The notes: generated from the letters alone by a model not told the origin. 64,000 bases of DNA from Pseudomonadota bacterium (GCA_018241125.1 JAFEEL010000013.1:94043-158042), one strand, 5' to 3'. Shown: positions 40,484 through 52,636, counted from the first letter of the stretch. Numbers and translations: made by a program.

Positions 40484-41092
40484 TCACGCCAGCCCTTCGG
40501 CCTTCAATGCGCGTTGTACGCCCGTATCGGACTCCATGCGTGCCTTGAAGCCGGCCAGGTGGCTCAGGCCATCGAGGTTGACGCCCACCAGCGGCGCCCA
40601 GCGCAGAGTGACATACAGGTACGGATCGGCGATCGAACGGCTGCCGGCGATCCAGTCGCGGCCTTCGAGTTGCTTGTCGGCGCGCTCGTACATGCCGCGC
40701 AGCTTCTTGCGCGCCGCTTCCTTGGTCTGCTCGACTTCAGCGTGCGGCAGGAAGCTGGTGCTGCCGAACAGCGGCCAGTAGGTCGGGTGGATATCGGAGT
40801 TGGCAAAACCCAACCAGCGGTTCACCTCGGCGCGATCCTTGGCGCTGCCGTTGCCGGCGAGCTGGGCCTCAGGGTGCTGGTCGGCGATGTAGTGCAGGAT
40901 GGCGGTGTTCTGGGTGAGAGTGAAATCACCGTCCACCAGCGCCGGCACCTGGCCGGAAGGATTGAGCTTGAGAAATTCGGGCTGCTTGGTGGCCTTGGCG
41001 TCGACCAGTTCGACCTCGTAAGGCTTGCCGGTCCATTCCAGGGCGATGTGATCGGCCAGCGAGCAGGCACCGGGTTTGGAGTAGAGCTTCAT
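40484..41092 (-). CDS. gst: glutathione S-transferase (beta-class-like)
   Basis: 202 residues, cytoplasmic. N-terminal thioredoxin-like domain MKLYSKPGACSLADHIALEW with the catalytic-type Cys near residue 10 as in proteobacterial beta-class enzymes, the glutathione-binding SGQVPALV (residues 46-53) and QNTAILHYIADQHP. The C-terminal helical domain spans about 85-200 (RAEVNRWLGFANSDIHPTYW; IADPYLYVTLRWAPLVG). A truncated second copy lies at 42130-42297. Conjugates electrophiles to glutathione; substrate unknown. Minus-strand GGAGA-like leader. Confidence 0.92.
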   Translation of the reverse strand: MKLYSKPGACSLADHIALEWTGKPYEVELVDAKATKQPEFLKLNPSGQVPALVDGDFTLTQNTAILHYIADQHPEAQLAGNGSAKDRAEVNRWLGFANSDIHPTYWPLFGSTSFLPHAEVEQTKEAARKKLRGMYERADKQLEGRDWIAGSRSIADPYLYVTLRWAPLVGVNLDGLSHLAGFKARMESDTGVQRALKAEGLA

Positions 41093-41212
41093 GCGACGGT
41101 TCTCCGTGTGGGGAACCTTTCACATGGCGTCGCGTTGACGCGTTCACCAGTGCCGCAAACAGGATGCTGTGTCGCGTTGTTCCGAGTGGGGTGCGCGCTG
41201 CGACGATTACCG

Positions 41213-41662
41213 TCAACGCGCCGCCAGTGCACCTGCTCGGTAGAAGGTGTGCGCGCCGATACGGCGGATCACGCGGGCGTGCCCTGCGCTGGAGTCGATC
41301 GCGCCGGGGGTGAACGCATTGGCACCGGGAACGACATCGTGGCGTTCACGTACCGGCAGCGACCAGTTCCAGCTCGTCTGCAGCGCGATACTCAACGCGG
41401 TCAGGCCGGCCGCCGGCTCGCGCAGGCGCTGGTTCGGATTGAGCAGCGCCATCGCGAACTGCCCGGGCGCGGTGGCCACATCACACACCGAATCGCCCCA
41501 GCGGCCGCTGTCGCGGCGACGCAGGACGACTTCGGCGATCGCGCGTTGACCGATGGCGGGTTGCCCACGGGCTTCGAGATACACGGTGGTCGCCAGACAC
41601 ATCGGGTCGGCGACCGGCTGGGGCAGGGTGTGCGCCAGCCAGAGAATCAATGCCAGTTTCAT
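41213..41662 (-). CDS. exported SleB-like cell-wall hydrolase
   Basis: About 149 residues from the ATG at 41662 (MKLALILWLAHTLPQPVAD), preceded by AAGGAA. The Hydrolase_2 (SleB) fold is seen in MCLATTVYLEARGQPAIGQR (with the catalytic-type Glu in YLEARGQ), AIAEVVLRRRDS, and GANAFTPGAIDSSAGHARVI, HTFYRAG. Members cleave peptidoglycan; other members act in spore germination or phage lysis. The usual long N-terminal part is absent. It lies between the two gst copies. A candidate promoter lies about 145 nt upstream. Confidence 0.8.
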   Translation of the reverse strand: MKLALILWLAHTLPQPVADPMCLATTVYLEARGQPAIGQRAIAEVVLRRRDSGRWGDSVCDVATAPGQFAMALLNPNQRLREPAAGLTALSIALQTSWNWSLPVRERHDVVPGANAFTPGAIDSSAGHARVIRRIGAHTFYRAGALAAR

Positions 41663-42129
41663 TGCGGAGGTTCCTTGCTGCGTTGGCCGGCGCAATCGCC
41701 TCGATGGCTCAAGGTCGATCACGGTGGCGTGGCGTCCTGGGGGACACGCTGAATGGATCGCTTCGTCTGGCGCGGGCCGGCGGCCCGGAGTGGTCGGGGG
41801 GCGAACCGTAACACGGGTTTTTCGGGCGAATGTAAAGGAAGCGTCAGGCGACAACGTCGCGCTGACGCGGCTTCGAGCCCGTCGGTCGGAGACAATCGCA
41901 ATGACTTGTGGTCGCGAGCGCTTGCGAGTGGAAGATGTGGGGTTGGACGGATCTGAACTCCACTCGTGGTGAGCGGCCCGCGTCGAGATCGGAGATCGAG
42001 CAAGGGCGTGTCGAACCATGCGCTTGCCATCACGGCGTGAGCATTCAAGCGCGTGGTTCGATCGCGGCCGCGGGCCCGCAAGCGGCGCGGGCCCTCGATC
42101 CGCGCCTCACCGCGAACGGAGTGTTGCGA
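41663..42129. other. gene-free spacer between hydrolase and gst remnant
   Basis: 467 nt with no convincing gene on either strand. It contains the candidate minus-strand promoter of the SleB-like gene. Short open frames here have no ribosome site, no family resemblance and look compositionally like antisense or random GC-rich sequence. A CCGCGGGCCCGCAAGCGGCG inverted stretch lies near 42070-42090. Confidence 0.6.
41808..41836 (-). promoter_or_regulatory. candidate promoter for the SleB-like hydrolase
   Basis: Reading on the minus strand, TTTACA (41836-41831), a 17-nt spacer and TGTTAC (41813-41808). The transcript would start about 140 nt before the hydrolase ATG. Confidence 0.35.
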
Positions 42130-42297
42130 TCAACGGGTGACTCGATCTACAGCCCGGTCGGCGGGGTTGATCTTCAAGTACTCGGGCTGCTTGGTTTCCG
42201 CCGCACAGACCAACTGCACCTCGAACGGCTGGCCGGTCCATTGCAGGACGAAGTGGTCGGCGAGCGAGCAGGCGCCGGGCTTGCTGTAGAGCTTCAT
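42130..42297 (-). pseudogene. 5' fragment of a second glutathione S-transferase gene
   Basis: The frame starts MKLYSKPGACSLADHFVLQW, continues through QPFEVQLVCAAETKQPEYL and KINP, matching residues 1-46 of the intact gst at 40484-41092 (about two thirds identical), then diverges to ADRAVDRVTR and stops. The glutathione-binding VPALV and the whole helical domain are missing. It is therefore a truncated duplicate. The junction lies at NP/A, about position 42160. The segment after it ends in CTGTAGATCGAGTCA, also found at the fadH stop near 45475-45490. Confidence 0.8.
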
Positions 42298-42380
42298 GGC
42301 TGGAGTCCGTCGTGGGCCCTCCTGCCCTGGTGCAGGTAGCCGGTGGCATTGGCGAGGATGCGCCCCGGGAACGATGCGGC

Positions 42381-44684
42381 TCACTGCGGTGGAGTCACAG
42401 GCGAGCCTGCCGTCGATGCACGGTGGCGTGGCCACGGCACTGGTTCGGCGGTCACGAAGTCGGTCGGCGCCTCGACCGGGATGTGCTGCGCGCGCAGCAG
42501 TGCCTGGTAATAGGCGTACTGGCCATGTTCGCGCTGGAGCCGGACGTGGGTGGCAGGATCGACGTCCTGGCGGGACACCGGCAACTGCGAGCGCGCGGAA
42601 AGCACCCAGCGCACGTTTCGCCAGTTCTGCTCGGCCCATTTCCGCATGCTGGGATCGTCGGAGCCTTGCAGGACGCTCTGCGGAGCGTACAAGGCGCTGA
42701 ACAGGGACTTGTCGTGCGCGGCGGTGATGTGCTGGAAGACATCGGCGCAGGCGCGATCCATGGCCGGTGCATCGCGCAAGGTCTGCGAGCGGTAGCAGTA
42801 GCTCCTCAGGTTGAACATCCAGTCGTGCGAACGCATGTGGTCGATTTCCAGCGCGAAGGCATCAGGATCCATGCCGGTCTGGAGCCGGTGGGAGCGGCCG
42901 AACGCGAGGGCGGCGTCGAGGATCTCGCCGGTGGCCTGATCCATCCTCGGTGATCGTGCGGCTCGCAGCAATTGCGGGTCCCCACCAGCAGCACCCAACG
43001 ACCAATGCAGGCCGTAGAGCCATGAGAAGCCGTTGTCGGGGTCCAGCTCTTGAAGACGCCGTATGACGGCTGCACAGGCCGGGTTGCCGTCGAAGTCGTT
43101 GCACGATTCGGCCAGCAGGCGTACCTGCCAGCGCTGGTCGATACGCGGTGCTGCCTGTTCCAGCCAGAATTGCAGGACGCGCGAGTCGGCATCGGCCGGG
43201 TCCACGGTGCCGGCCCGCAGGGTATAAGCGAAGATCAGGCCGTTCGTTTCTCCCGTTGCCGCCAGCGTTCGAGCCATCTGCGGGCGATCGCGGTCGCGCT
43301 CGATGTCCGACAGCAAGGCGGCGAGTTGGAGATTCAATTCGCCGATATGCGGGCCGGACGTCTCGGCAGCAAAGGCCCGCAGCGCCCTCGCGAAGCGAGC
43401 ATCGTCCTCAGCCAAGTACGTCCATTGCGCCCAGGGCGGCCTCCTGCGGATTCCGCCATTGCACCCCATGATCATCAAGGCACAGTCGATCAGCGGCAGT
43501 CGCAGGTAGTCTTCGTCCTTTTGCTTCAGGAAGCGCGGCCCGGTCTGCGTTTGTGCTGTCAAGATCGCCACCATGGCGTTTGCTCCTGCACGCTGGAGGG
43601 ATGCTTGGTGGTAGAGCCAGGAGGTCACGACCGCGGCAGCCATGGCCAAGTTCAGCAGCGCCGTCATCGCCAGCGCAAACCTCGGCTCGCGCACATACCA
43701 CCGCTGCATCCGTTCACGCAGCCCCGGCCGGCGGACGCTGACCGGCAGTCCGTTCGCGTAGTGCCGCAGATCCTCGGCCAGTGCCTCGACGCTGGCGTAG
43801 CGGTCGGCGGCACGCAGGGCGAGGCACTTCATCGCGATGGCTTCCAAGTCGCGCGGTGGCCGCGGCAGGAACTCGCGCGGCGGGCGGATCTGGCCGGCCA
43901 GGGCGCGCTGCATCACGTCGGCGGGATTGCCGGTGCCGTGCGGCGAGATGCCGCACAGCATTTCGTAGGCGATCGCGCCCAGCGCGTAGATGTCGGTCTG
44001 GGCACTCAGGCGGTACTGCTTGATCAGCACCTGCTCGGGCGCCATGTAGGCCGGTGTGCCGGAGACTTCCTGGGCCTGGACCTGGCCTTTGTCATCCATC
44101 GCGCGCGCCAGGCCGAAGTCGGCGACCAGCGGCTCGCCGCGTTCGTCGAGCAGGATGTTGGAGGGCTTCAGGTCCAGGTGCAGCAGGTGCAGGCGGTGGG
44201 CGTAGCCGACCGCTTCGCACAGCCGCAGCAGCAGGGCCACGGTGCGCTGCGGCGACGGCCGCTCTTCGCGCAGGCTGGCCGCGAGGGTCTTGCCACGCAC
44301 CAGTTGCATGGCGATGAAGGCGATGCCCTGTTGTTGGCCGATCTCGTAGACCTGGACGATGTTCGGATGGTTGAGGGCGGCGGCACTGCGGGCCTCGAAG
44401 CGGAAACGCGCCTGTGCCTGCTCGTCCGCACCGAGGTGGAGGTTGAGCAGCTTGATCGCCACGTCGCGTTCCAGGCTTTCCTGGCGGGCGCGATAGACCA
44501 CGCCCATGCCGCCACCGCCGAGGCGCTCGATCAGGGTGTAGGCCCCGAACCGGCATTGCTCCGGGTCGGACAGGTCGATCTCGACTTCGCCGAGGGAAAC
44601 GCCGGAGGCGAGCGCGAGGGACAGCGCGGCGAGGGTGCGGTTGGCGGGGGCTTCGCCGTCGGACCAGGTGGGATCGGTGTTCAT
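42381..44684 (-). CDS. Ser/Thr protein kinase with C-terminal domain, ECF-associated type
   Basis: 767 residues. Kinase domain about 48-320: glycine loop RLGGGGMGVVYRARQ, VAIKLLN (Lys near 74), catalytic loop HLDLKPSNILLD (HLD instead of HRD, a non-RD kinase), DFG in VADFGLARAMDD, APE in AYMAPEQVLIKQ. One membrane segment near 345-365 (FALAMTALLNLAMAAAVVTSWL) and a 400-residue C-terminal region without recognised family. Divergent from an ECF sigma gene across 79 nt; such kinase-ECF43 pairs are known, where the kinase phosphorylates the sigma factor. That relation here is inference from position and type. Confidence 0.87.
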   Translation of the reverse strand: MNTDPTWSDGEAPANRTLAALSLALASGVSLGEVEIDLSDPEQCRFGAYTLIERLGGGGMGVVYRARQESLERDVAIKLLNLHLGADEQAQARFRFEARSAAALNHPNIVQVYEIGQQQGIAFIAMQLVRGKTLAASLREERPSPQRTVALLLRLCEAVGYAHRLHLLHLDLKPSNILLDERGEPLVADFGLARAMDDKGQVQAQEVSGTPAYMAPEQVLIKQYRLSAQTDIYALGAIAYEMLCGISPHGTGNPADVMQRALAGQIRPPREFLPRPPRDLEAIAMKCLALRAADRYASVEALAEDLRHYANGLPVSVRRPGLRERMQRWYVREPRFALAMTALLNLAMAAAVVTSWLYHQASLQRAGANAMVAILTAQTQTGPRFLKQKDEDYLRLPLIDCALMIMGCNGGIRRRPPWAQWTYLAEDDARFARALRAFAAETSGPHIGELNLQLAALLSDIERDRDRPQMARTLAATGETNGLIFAYTLRAGTVDPADADSRVLQFWLEQAAPRIDQRWQVRLLAESCNDFDGNPACAAVIRRLQELDPDNGFSWLYGLHWSLGAAGGDPQLLRAARSPRMDQATGEILDAALAFGRSHRLQTGMDPDAFALEIDHMRSHDWMFNLRSYCYRSQTLRDAPAMDRACADVFQHITAAHDKSLFSALYAPQSVLQGSDDPSMRKWAEQNWRNVRWVLSARSQLPVSRQDVDPATHVRLQREHGQYAYYQALLRAQHIPVEAPTDFVTAEPVPWPRHRASTAGSPVTPPQ

Positions 44685-44763
44685 GACGGGCTTCCAGTGG
44701 GGGCCTCGTCTTTACAATACGTCCAGCGTGGTGGATCTGACCGGGCGCGCAACGAGGGCCGTC

Positions 44764-45408
44764 ATGGGGTTTCCGGAGACGCAATGGAGCCTGATTCTCG
44801 CCAGCGGCGATGCCGCGGTGGCGCGGGCGGCCTGGGGTGAACTGGCCACCCGCTACCGCGCACCGATCCATGCCTGGTTCCGCTGCCGCTTCGGAGCCGA
44901 CCGCGCCGATGACCTGACCGCGGCCTTCCTCACCGCGTCCATCGCCGATGGCTGGTGGGCGCGGGCGGATGCCGATCGCGGCAGTTTCCGCACCTACCTG
45001 CGCGTGCTGCTGACCCGGTTCGGCGCCCGCCATGCGCAGGATCTGTGCAGCCAGGGTGACGCGGATGCGTTGGAAGCCATCGGCGATCCGGACGGCGGCC
45101 CGGAAGCGGCCTACGAACGCGCGTTCGCACAGGCCGTGGTAGGCAGGGCGCTGGCGGCGCTGCGCGTGGAAGCCGGGGATGGCGACGACGGACTGTGGTT
45201 CTTGCTGCTCGAACGCGGCGATCCCGGTGCGGTCGGCCAGCTTGCGAGCCGGCTGGGCGTGAGTCCGAATGTCGTTTCGCAGCGCCTGCGGCGGATGAAA
45301 CTGCGCCTGCGCGAGTTGCTGCGCGCGGAGTTCGCCGCACTCGTGGCCGCGCCGACTGCGATCGACGCGGAGCTGCGATGCCTGCGCGGGGTGCTGGAAG
45401 GTCGGTGA
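44764..45408 (+). CDS. ECF43-type sigma factor (Ser/Thr kinase-associated)
   Basis: A 214-residue extracytoplasmic-function sigma. The start MGFPETQWSLILASGD (ATG at 44764) is the FPETxWSLI signature of the ECF43-like group; then region 2 (HAWFRCRFGADRADDLTAAF, SFRTYLRVLLTRFGARHAQD), and region 4 near 160-195 (GQLASRLGVSPNVVSQRLRR, KLRLRELLRAEF). No anti-sigma gene is adjacent; the divergent kinase fits this group, whose members are activated by phosphorylation. Its targets are unknown. Confidence 0.85.
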   Translation: MGFPETQWSLILASGDAAVARAAWGELATRYRAPIHAWFRCRFGADRADDLTAAFLTASIADGWWARADADRGSFRTYLRVLLTRFGARHAQDLCSQGDADALEAIGDPDGGPEAAYERAFAQAVVGRALAALRVEAGDGDDGLWFLLLERGDPGAVGQLASRLGVSPNVVSQRLRRMKLRLRELLRAEFAALVAAPTAIDAELRCLRGVLEGR

Positions 45409-45454
45409 CCACGGTGGGGGCATAGCGCCTGCCAGCCCTGGTCCGGTCACGGTC

Positions 45455-45474
45455 GGGCTGCCAGCCGGCAGCCC
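45455..45474. terminator. possible hairpin between ECF sigma and fadH
   Basis: Stem GGGCTGCC (45455-45462) / GGCAGCCC (45467-45474), 4-nt loop, in the convergent gap. No T-run follows, so factor-independent termination is doubtful. Confidence 0.35.
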
Positions 45475-45483
45475 TGACTCGAT

Positions 45484-47637
<2,154 letters not shown>

Positions 47638-48321
47638 CTATTGCGAATACGGCTGCAACGCGCTTGGCAAGGTACTCAGCACTACCGGGGTGGACGCGGG
47701 CAGGGTGGAGTCGAAGGGAATCCGCAGATGACCTTGCGTGTCGGTCGTCCATGCATGCTCGCTCGCGCCAGTGCCGACGGTGACCCGTTGCGCGGTTCCG
47801 GGAGGCCACGCCAGTTCGACTCCCTGTGGTGGCTGCGTCGGCAGCCCGCCGATGCGCAGCGGTTGCGTCGCGAGGCGCTCGATCACCGGCAGGCTTTCCA
47901 TCAACTGCCCATAGCTGATGTGGGTGGCGGTCGGCGTGCGCATGGCGAATGCCTCGACCAGCTTCACGGCTTGTCTGGGCTGGTTGATCCAGATCTCCGC
48001 GTCACTGACTGCCCCGCCGACGCGCGGCGGCAGAGTGATGCAGTCGTGCGCGTCCAGCGGCAAGGGATGGTGGCCTGCGGCGTCGCGCAGTTCGACTTTC
48101 AAATCGCCCGGCAGCGGTACGTCGGCCTGCGCGGATTCGGCGCACACCGAGCTGGTCACGATGCCCAGCGGATCGGCTTGCTTGACCGCTGCCAGGGGTG
48201 CGTACAGCGCGGCGTACGGGATGGTGCGGCCGCCGTCCTGCGCGATTGCAGCGGGCGCAGCGGTGGCGAGCGCGAACCCGAACAGGCACGGCAGGGTGGA
48301 GGCTGGCAGGCGCATCGGCAT
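47638..48321 (-). CDS. exported unknown protein
   Basis: 227 residues with a signal peptide (ASTLPCLFGFALATAAPAAIA, residues about 7-27). Mature part: an N-terminal DGGRTIPYAALYAPLAAVKQ, a beta-rich centre (DAEIWINQPRQAVKLVEAFA), and a C-terminal GHLRIPFDSTLPASTPVVL. No recognised family. It stands alone between fadH and rplU; the ribosome site on the minus strand is weak. Divergent from the rplU operon. Confidence 0.75.
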   Translation of the reverse strand: MPMRLPASTLPCLFGFALATAAPAAIAQDGGRTIPYAALYAPLAAVKQADPLGIVTSSVCAESAQADVPLPGDLKVELRDAAGHHPLPLDAHDCITLPPRVGGAVSDAEIWINQPRQAVKLVEAFAMRTPTATHISYGQLMESLPVIERLATQPLRIGGLPTQPPQGVELAWPPGTAQRVTVGTGASEHAWTTDTQGHLRIPFDSTLPASTPVVLSTLPSALQPYSQ

Positions 48322-48473
48322 TCCTCGGCGGGTGTGTGGACATCGCGGGGCGATTGTAGCGGCGCCAGGGGGCGTGGCTCGATCCGTGCCGGAACCGATG
48401 GGGCGTCCGGCCCCGCCCGCGTATGGGACGCGGAAGCGGACGGCCCCGTTGCTCGAATCGACGGTCGAAGCAT

Positions 48474-48502
48474 TTGACCTGAAAGGATTTTTCCGTCATA
48501 AT
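48474..48502 (+). promoter_or_regulatory. promoter of rplU-rpmA
   Basis: TTGACC (48474-48479), 17-nt spacer, CATAAT (48497-48502). It lies about 65 nt before rplU and is among the best housekeeping-type promoters in the window. Confidence 0.75.
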
Positions 48503-48566
48503 CCCGCTTCTGTCTGCGTCATGCGGGCAGGTGAGCCGAAAAATAACTACTAAAGGACAACCGGTC

Positions 48567-48878
48567 ATGTACGCAGTTTTGGTCACGGGCGGCAAGCAGT
48601 ACCGTGTGATGCAGGGGCAGACCCTGCGTGTGGAGAAGCTCGAAGGCGAAGTCGGTGGTACGGTGAAGTTCGACCAAGTGTTGATGCTCGCTGACGGTGA
48701 GCACGTCCATGCTGGCGAGGCCGCAAAAGGCGCGTCGGTGACGGCGACGATCAAGTCGCACGGTCGCGCGGACAAGATCCGCATCGTCAAGTTCCGTCGG
48801 CGCAAGCACTATCGCAAGCAGATGGGCCACCGCCAGCATTACACCGAAGTCGAAATCACCGGCATTGCCGGCAAGTAA
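48567..48878 (+). CDS. rplU: 50S ribosomal protein L21
   Basis: 103 residues. [20 protein letters not shown] and the conserved C-terminal [20 protein letters not shown] are diagnostic. Start fixed by AAAGGACA at 7 nt. The order rplU-rpmA-obgE is conserved. Confidence 0.97.
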   Translation: MYAVLVTGGKQYRVMQGQTLRVEKLEGEVGGTVKFDQVLMLADGEHVHAGEAAKGASVTATIKSHGRADKIRIVKFRRRKHYRKQMGHRQHYTEVEITGIAGK

Positions 48879-48890
48879 GGAGAAGCAGCC

Positions 48891-49151
48891 ATGGCACACA
48901 AAAAGGCAGGCGGCAGTACCCGCAACGGCCGCGACTCCAACCCCAAGTTTCTGGGCGTCAAGCTGTATGGCGGTCAGGCGGTGGCGGCCGGCAACATCAT
49001 CATTCGCCAGCGTGGCACCGAGTACCACCCCGGCATGGGCGTGGGCATCGGCCGCGACCACACGCTGTACGCGCTGCGCGATGGCGTGGTCGATTTTTCC
49101 GTGAAGGGCCCGAAGTCGCGTCGCACGGTGAGCGTGGTCGGCGGCGAGTAA
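48891..49151 (+). CDS. rpmA: 50S ribosomal protein L27
   Basis: 86 residues: [20 protein letters not shown] and the peptidyl-transfer-site tail [20 protein letters not shown]. The usual N-terminal cleavage extension of Firmicutes is absent. Ribosome site AAGGAG at 8 nt. Followed by a terminator. Confidence 0.98.
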   Translation: MAHKKAGGSTRNGRDSNPKFLGVKLYGGQAVAAGNIIIRQRGTEYHPGMGVGIGRDHTLYALRDGVVDFSVKGPKSRRTVSVVGGE

Positions 49152-49177
49152 GTTGCACGACACGCCAGTCGCACGAG

Positions 49178-49203
49178 GCCCCGCGCACTGCGGGGCTTTT
49201 CGT
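49178..49203 (+). terminator. terminator after rpmA
   Basis: Stem GCCCCGC (49178-49184), loop GCACT, GCGGGGC (49190-49196), then TTTTCGTTT. This separates the ribosomal genes from obgE. Confidence 0.8.
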
Positions 49204-49205
49204 TT

Positions 49206-49250
49206 GTGAATCGTGAATCGTGAGCAGGTAGCAGGTAGCAGAGAATCGTG
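49206..49250. repeat. short-period repeat, left arm (GTGAATC units)
   Basis: GTGAATCGTGAATCGTGAG followed by two AGCAGGT units. The left part is roughly the reverse complement of the 49307-49335 tract (16 of 19 positions), forming an inverted pair across the rpmA-obgE spacer. Confidence 0.7.
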
Positions 49251-49251
49251 A

Positions 49252-50403
<1,152 letters not shown>

Positions 50404-50460
50404 TGGACGATCAAGGTCGTGCGCGGCGCCCGACGCACACGCGGGTCAAGCTCATGAATG

Positions 50461-50486
50461 CAAAAGCCGGCTTGCGCCGGCTTTTG
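50461..50486. terminator. bidirectional terminator of obgE and rpsT
   Basis: CAAAAGCCGGC / GCCGGCTTTTG with a short loop TTGC, giving an A-run before and a T-run after the stem, between the convergent genes. Confidence 0.85.
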
Positions 50487-50510
50487 TCGAGCTTGGACAA
50501 ACGCGAAACG

Positions 50511-50780
50511 TCAAGCGGCCTTGAGTGCCTTGATGCGCGCGGTCAGGCGGCTCTTGTGGCGGGCCGCCTTGTTCTTGTGGATCAGGCCACGCGCCGAGTA
50601 GCGGTCGAGGATGGGCTGGGCGATGGCAAAGGCGGTCTGCGCGGCGGTCTGGTCGCCGGCGTTGATCGCCTTGAGCACCTTCTTGACGGCGGTGCGCAGC
50701 ATGGAACGGGCGCTGGCGTTGCGGGCGCGATGAACCTCGGCCTGCTTGGCGCGCTTTTTGGCGGACTTGATGTTGGCCAA
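50511..50780 (-). CDS. rpsT: 30S ribosomal protein S20
   Basis: 89 residues: [20 protein letters not shown] and [20 protein letters not shown] are diagnostic. Divergent from murJ, the common arrangement. Its promoter lies inside the murJ start (50861-50889). Confidence 0.98.
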   Translation of the reverse strand: MANIKSAKKRAKQAEVHRARNASARSMLRTAVKKVLKAINAGDQTAAQTAFAIAQPILDRYSARGLIHKNKAARHKSRLTARIKALKAA

Positions 50781-50860
50781 GGGAAAACTCCTGGAAGTAA
50801 CTTCGGGTGGAACCGGCCGCGGCGCGGCGCGGACGATGGAACCGCGTGAAAAGACTGCAC

Positions 50861-50889
50861 ATTATGGAGATGCCGTGGGCATGAGTCAA
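50861..50889 (-). promoter_or_regulatory. promoter of rpsT, overlapping the murJ start
   Basis: On the minus strand, TTGACT (50889-50884), 17-nt spacer, CATAAT (50866-50861). About 80 nt before rpsT. The -35 element lies inside the first codons of murJ. Confidence 0.65.
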
Positions 50890-52605
50890 ACCCCCGCGCC
50901 GGTTGACGCGGATGCCAAAGTCGGCGGCAAGCGCCCGTCGATGCTGCGCTCGGTCGCGTCGTTCAGCAGCATGACCATGATCAGCCGCGTGTTCGGGCTG
51001 GTGCGCGACATGGTCATCAGCCGCGTGTTCGGCGCCAACGCGGCCACCGATGCCTTCTGGGTCGCGTTCCGCATTCCCAACTTCATGCGCCGTCTGTTCG
51101 CCGAAGGCTCGTTCACCACCGCCTTCGTGCCGGTGTTCACGCAGATCAAGGAAACCCGCAGCCACGCCGATCTGAAGGAACTGGTCGCGCGCACCGCCGG
51201 ATCGCTCAGCGCGCTGCTGATTCTGGTCGTTGGGCTGGGCATGGTGTTTGCGCCGCAAGTGGCCACGGTGTTTTCGCCGGGCGCGCTGCAGGACCCGGAA
51301 AAACTCGAACTCACCGTGCACCTGCTGCGGCTGACGTTTCCCTTCATCCTGCTGGTGTCGCTGACCGCGCTGGCCGGCGGGGCGCTCAACAGCTTCCATC
51401 GTTTCGCGATGCCGGCGCTGGTGCCGGTGCTGTTGAACCTGAGCATGATCGGCTGCGCGCTATGGCTCACCCCGTTGTTGGGCCCGCCGCCGGCGCCGCA
51501 CGCGATGGACGTGCGCATCGTTTCGTTGGGTTGGGCGATCGTGATCGGCGGCGTGGTGCAACTGCTGTGCCTGTTGCCGGAAATGGCCAAGCTCGACTTG
51601 CTGTCGCTGCCGCGGTTGGGCTTCACCCATCCGGACGTGCGCAAGGTGATGAAGCTGATGGTGCCCACGCTGTTCGGCTCGTCCATCGCGCAGGTCAACC
51701 TGTTGCTCGATACGGTCATCGCGTCCTTGCTGTTCGTCGGATCGCAGAGCTGGCTGTCGCAGGCCGACCGTTTCCTCGAACTGCCGCTGGGGGTGTTCGG
51801 CATCGCACTGGGCACGGTGATCTTGCCGACGCTGGCCCGGCACCACGTCAACACCGATCAGGCCGGCTTCTCCAGATCGCTCGACTGGGGCTTGCGCACG
51901 ACCCTGATGATCGCGGTGCCGGCGATGTTCGGGCTGATGTTCCTGTGCGAGCCGCTGGTGGCGACGTTATTCCAGTACGGGCGCTTCCACGCGTTCGATA
52001 CCCACATGGCGGCGCTGAGCGTGTTCGGTCTGAGCTTCGGGTTGCCGGCGTTCGCGCTGGTGAAAGTCGTGCTGCCGGCGTTCTATGCGCGGCAGGACAC
52101 GCGCACGCCGGTGAAGGCCGGCGTGGCGGCGCTGATTGCCAACATGGCTTTCAACTTTGCGTTCCTCGGATTGCTGTATTGGTTGGTGGTGCGTGGAACC
52201 TGGGTGCCGGCAGGGGCGAACAATCTGACGGCGGACATCGCCGCCGCGCAGTCCAGTTCCACCATCGAGGCGTTCGGCAAGCTGCCCGGGTTGCACTTCG
52301 CCTTGGGCATGGCCAGCGCGCTGTCGAGTTACCTCAACCTGATGCTGCTCTGGCATTGGCTGCGCCGTGCTGGCGTGTTCCAGCGTCAGCCGGGCTGGGC
52401 GCGCTTCTGGCTGCGGCTGGCGCTGGCTTGCGCGGCGATGGTCGGTGTGTTGCTGGTCGGCCAGCACGTCGGCCCGGATTTCACGCAGGTCGGTTTCCCG
52501 ACGCGCATCGTCTGGCTGATCGTGCTCGTCGGCGGCGGTGCGGCCACTTACGGGCTGGCGATGGTCGCGCTGGGCTTTCGTCCGCGTGAGCTGCGCGAGC
52601 ATTGA
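50881..52605 (+). CDS. murJ: lipid II flippase MurJ
   Basis: 574 residues with about 14 membrane helices, MOP superfamily, moving lipid II across the inner membrane for peptidoglycan synthesis. Landmarks: MTMISRVFGLVRDMVISRVF, GANAATDAFWVAFRIPNF, RRLFAEGSFTTAFVPVF, ALSVFGLSFGLPAFALVKVV, RQDTRTPVKAGVAALIANM. The ATG at 50881 is used; a later ATG at 50941 would give a normal-length protein without the variable lead (SQTPAPVDADAKVGGKRPS). Precedes ribF, as in relatives. Confidence 0.95.
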   Translation: MSQTPAPVDADAKVGGKRPSMLRSVASFSSMTMISRVFGLVRDMVISRVFGANAATDAFWVAFRIPNFMRRLFAEGSFTTAFVPVFTQIKETRSHADLKELVARTAGSLSALLILVVGLGMVFAPQVATVFSPGALQDPEKLELTVHLLRLTFPFILLVSLTALAGGALNSFHRFAMPALVPVLLNLSMIGCALWLTPLLGPPPAPHAMDVRIVSLGWAIVIGGVVQLLCLLPEMAKLDLLSLPRLGFTHPDVRKVMKLMVPTLFGSSIAQVNLLLDTVIASLLFVGSQSWLSQADRFLELPLGVFGIALGTVILPTLARHHVNTDQAGFSRSLDWGLRTTLMIAVPAMFGLMFLCEPLVATLFQYGRFHAFDTHMAALSVFGLSFGLPAFALVKVVLPAFYARQDTRTPVKAGVAALIANMAFNFAFLGLLYWLVVRGTWVPAGANNLTADIAAAQSSSTIEAFGKLPGLHFALGMASALSSYLNLMLLWHWLRRAGVFQRQPGWARFWLRLALACAAMVGVLLVGQHVGPDFTQVGFPTRIVWLIVLVGGGAATYGLAMVALGFRPRELREH

Positions 52606-52636
52606 CGGGCGCGCCTGCGGTTATGATGCAAGGTTC

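Noticed and set aside
41719-42081. Open frame in the hydrolase-gst remnant spacer
   Set aside because: No ribosome site, no family signature, and Arg-rich composition typical of non-coding GC-rich DNA here.
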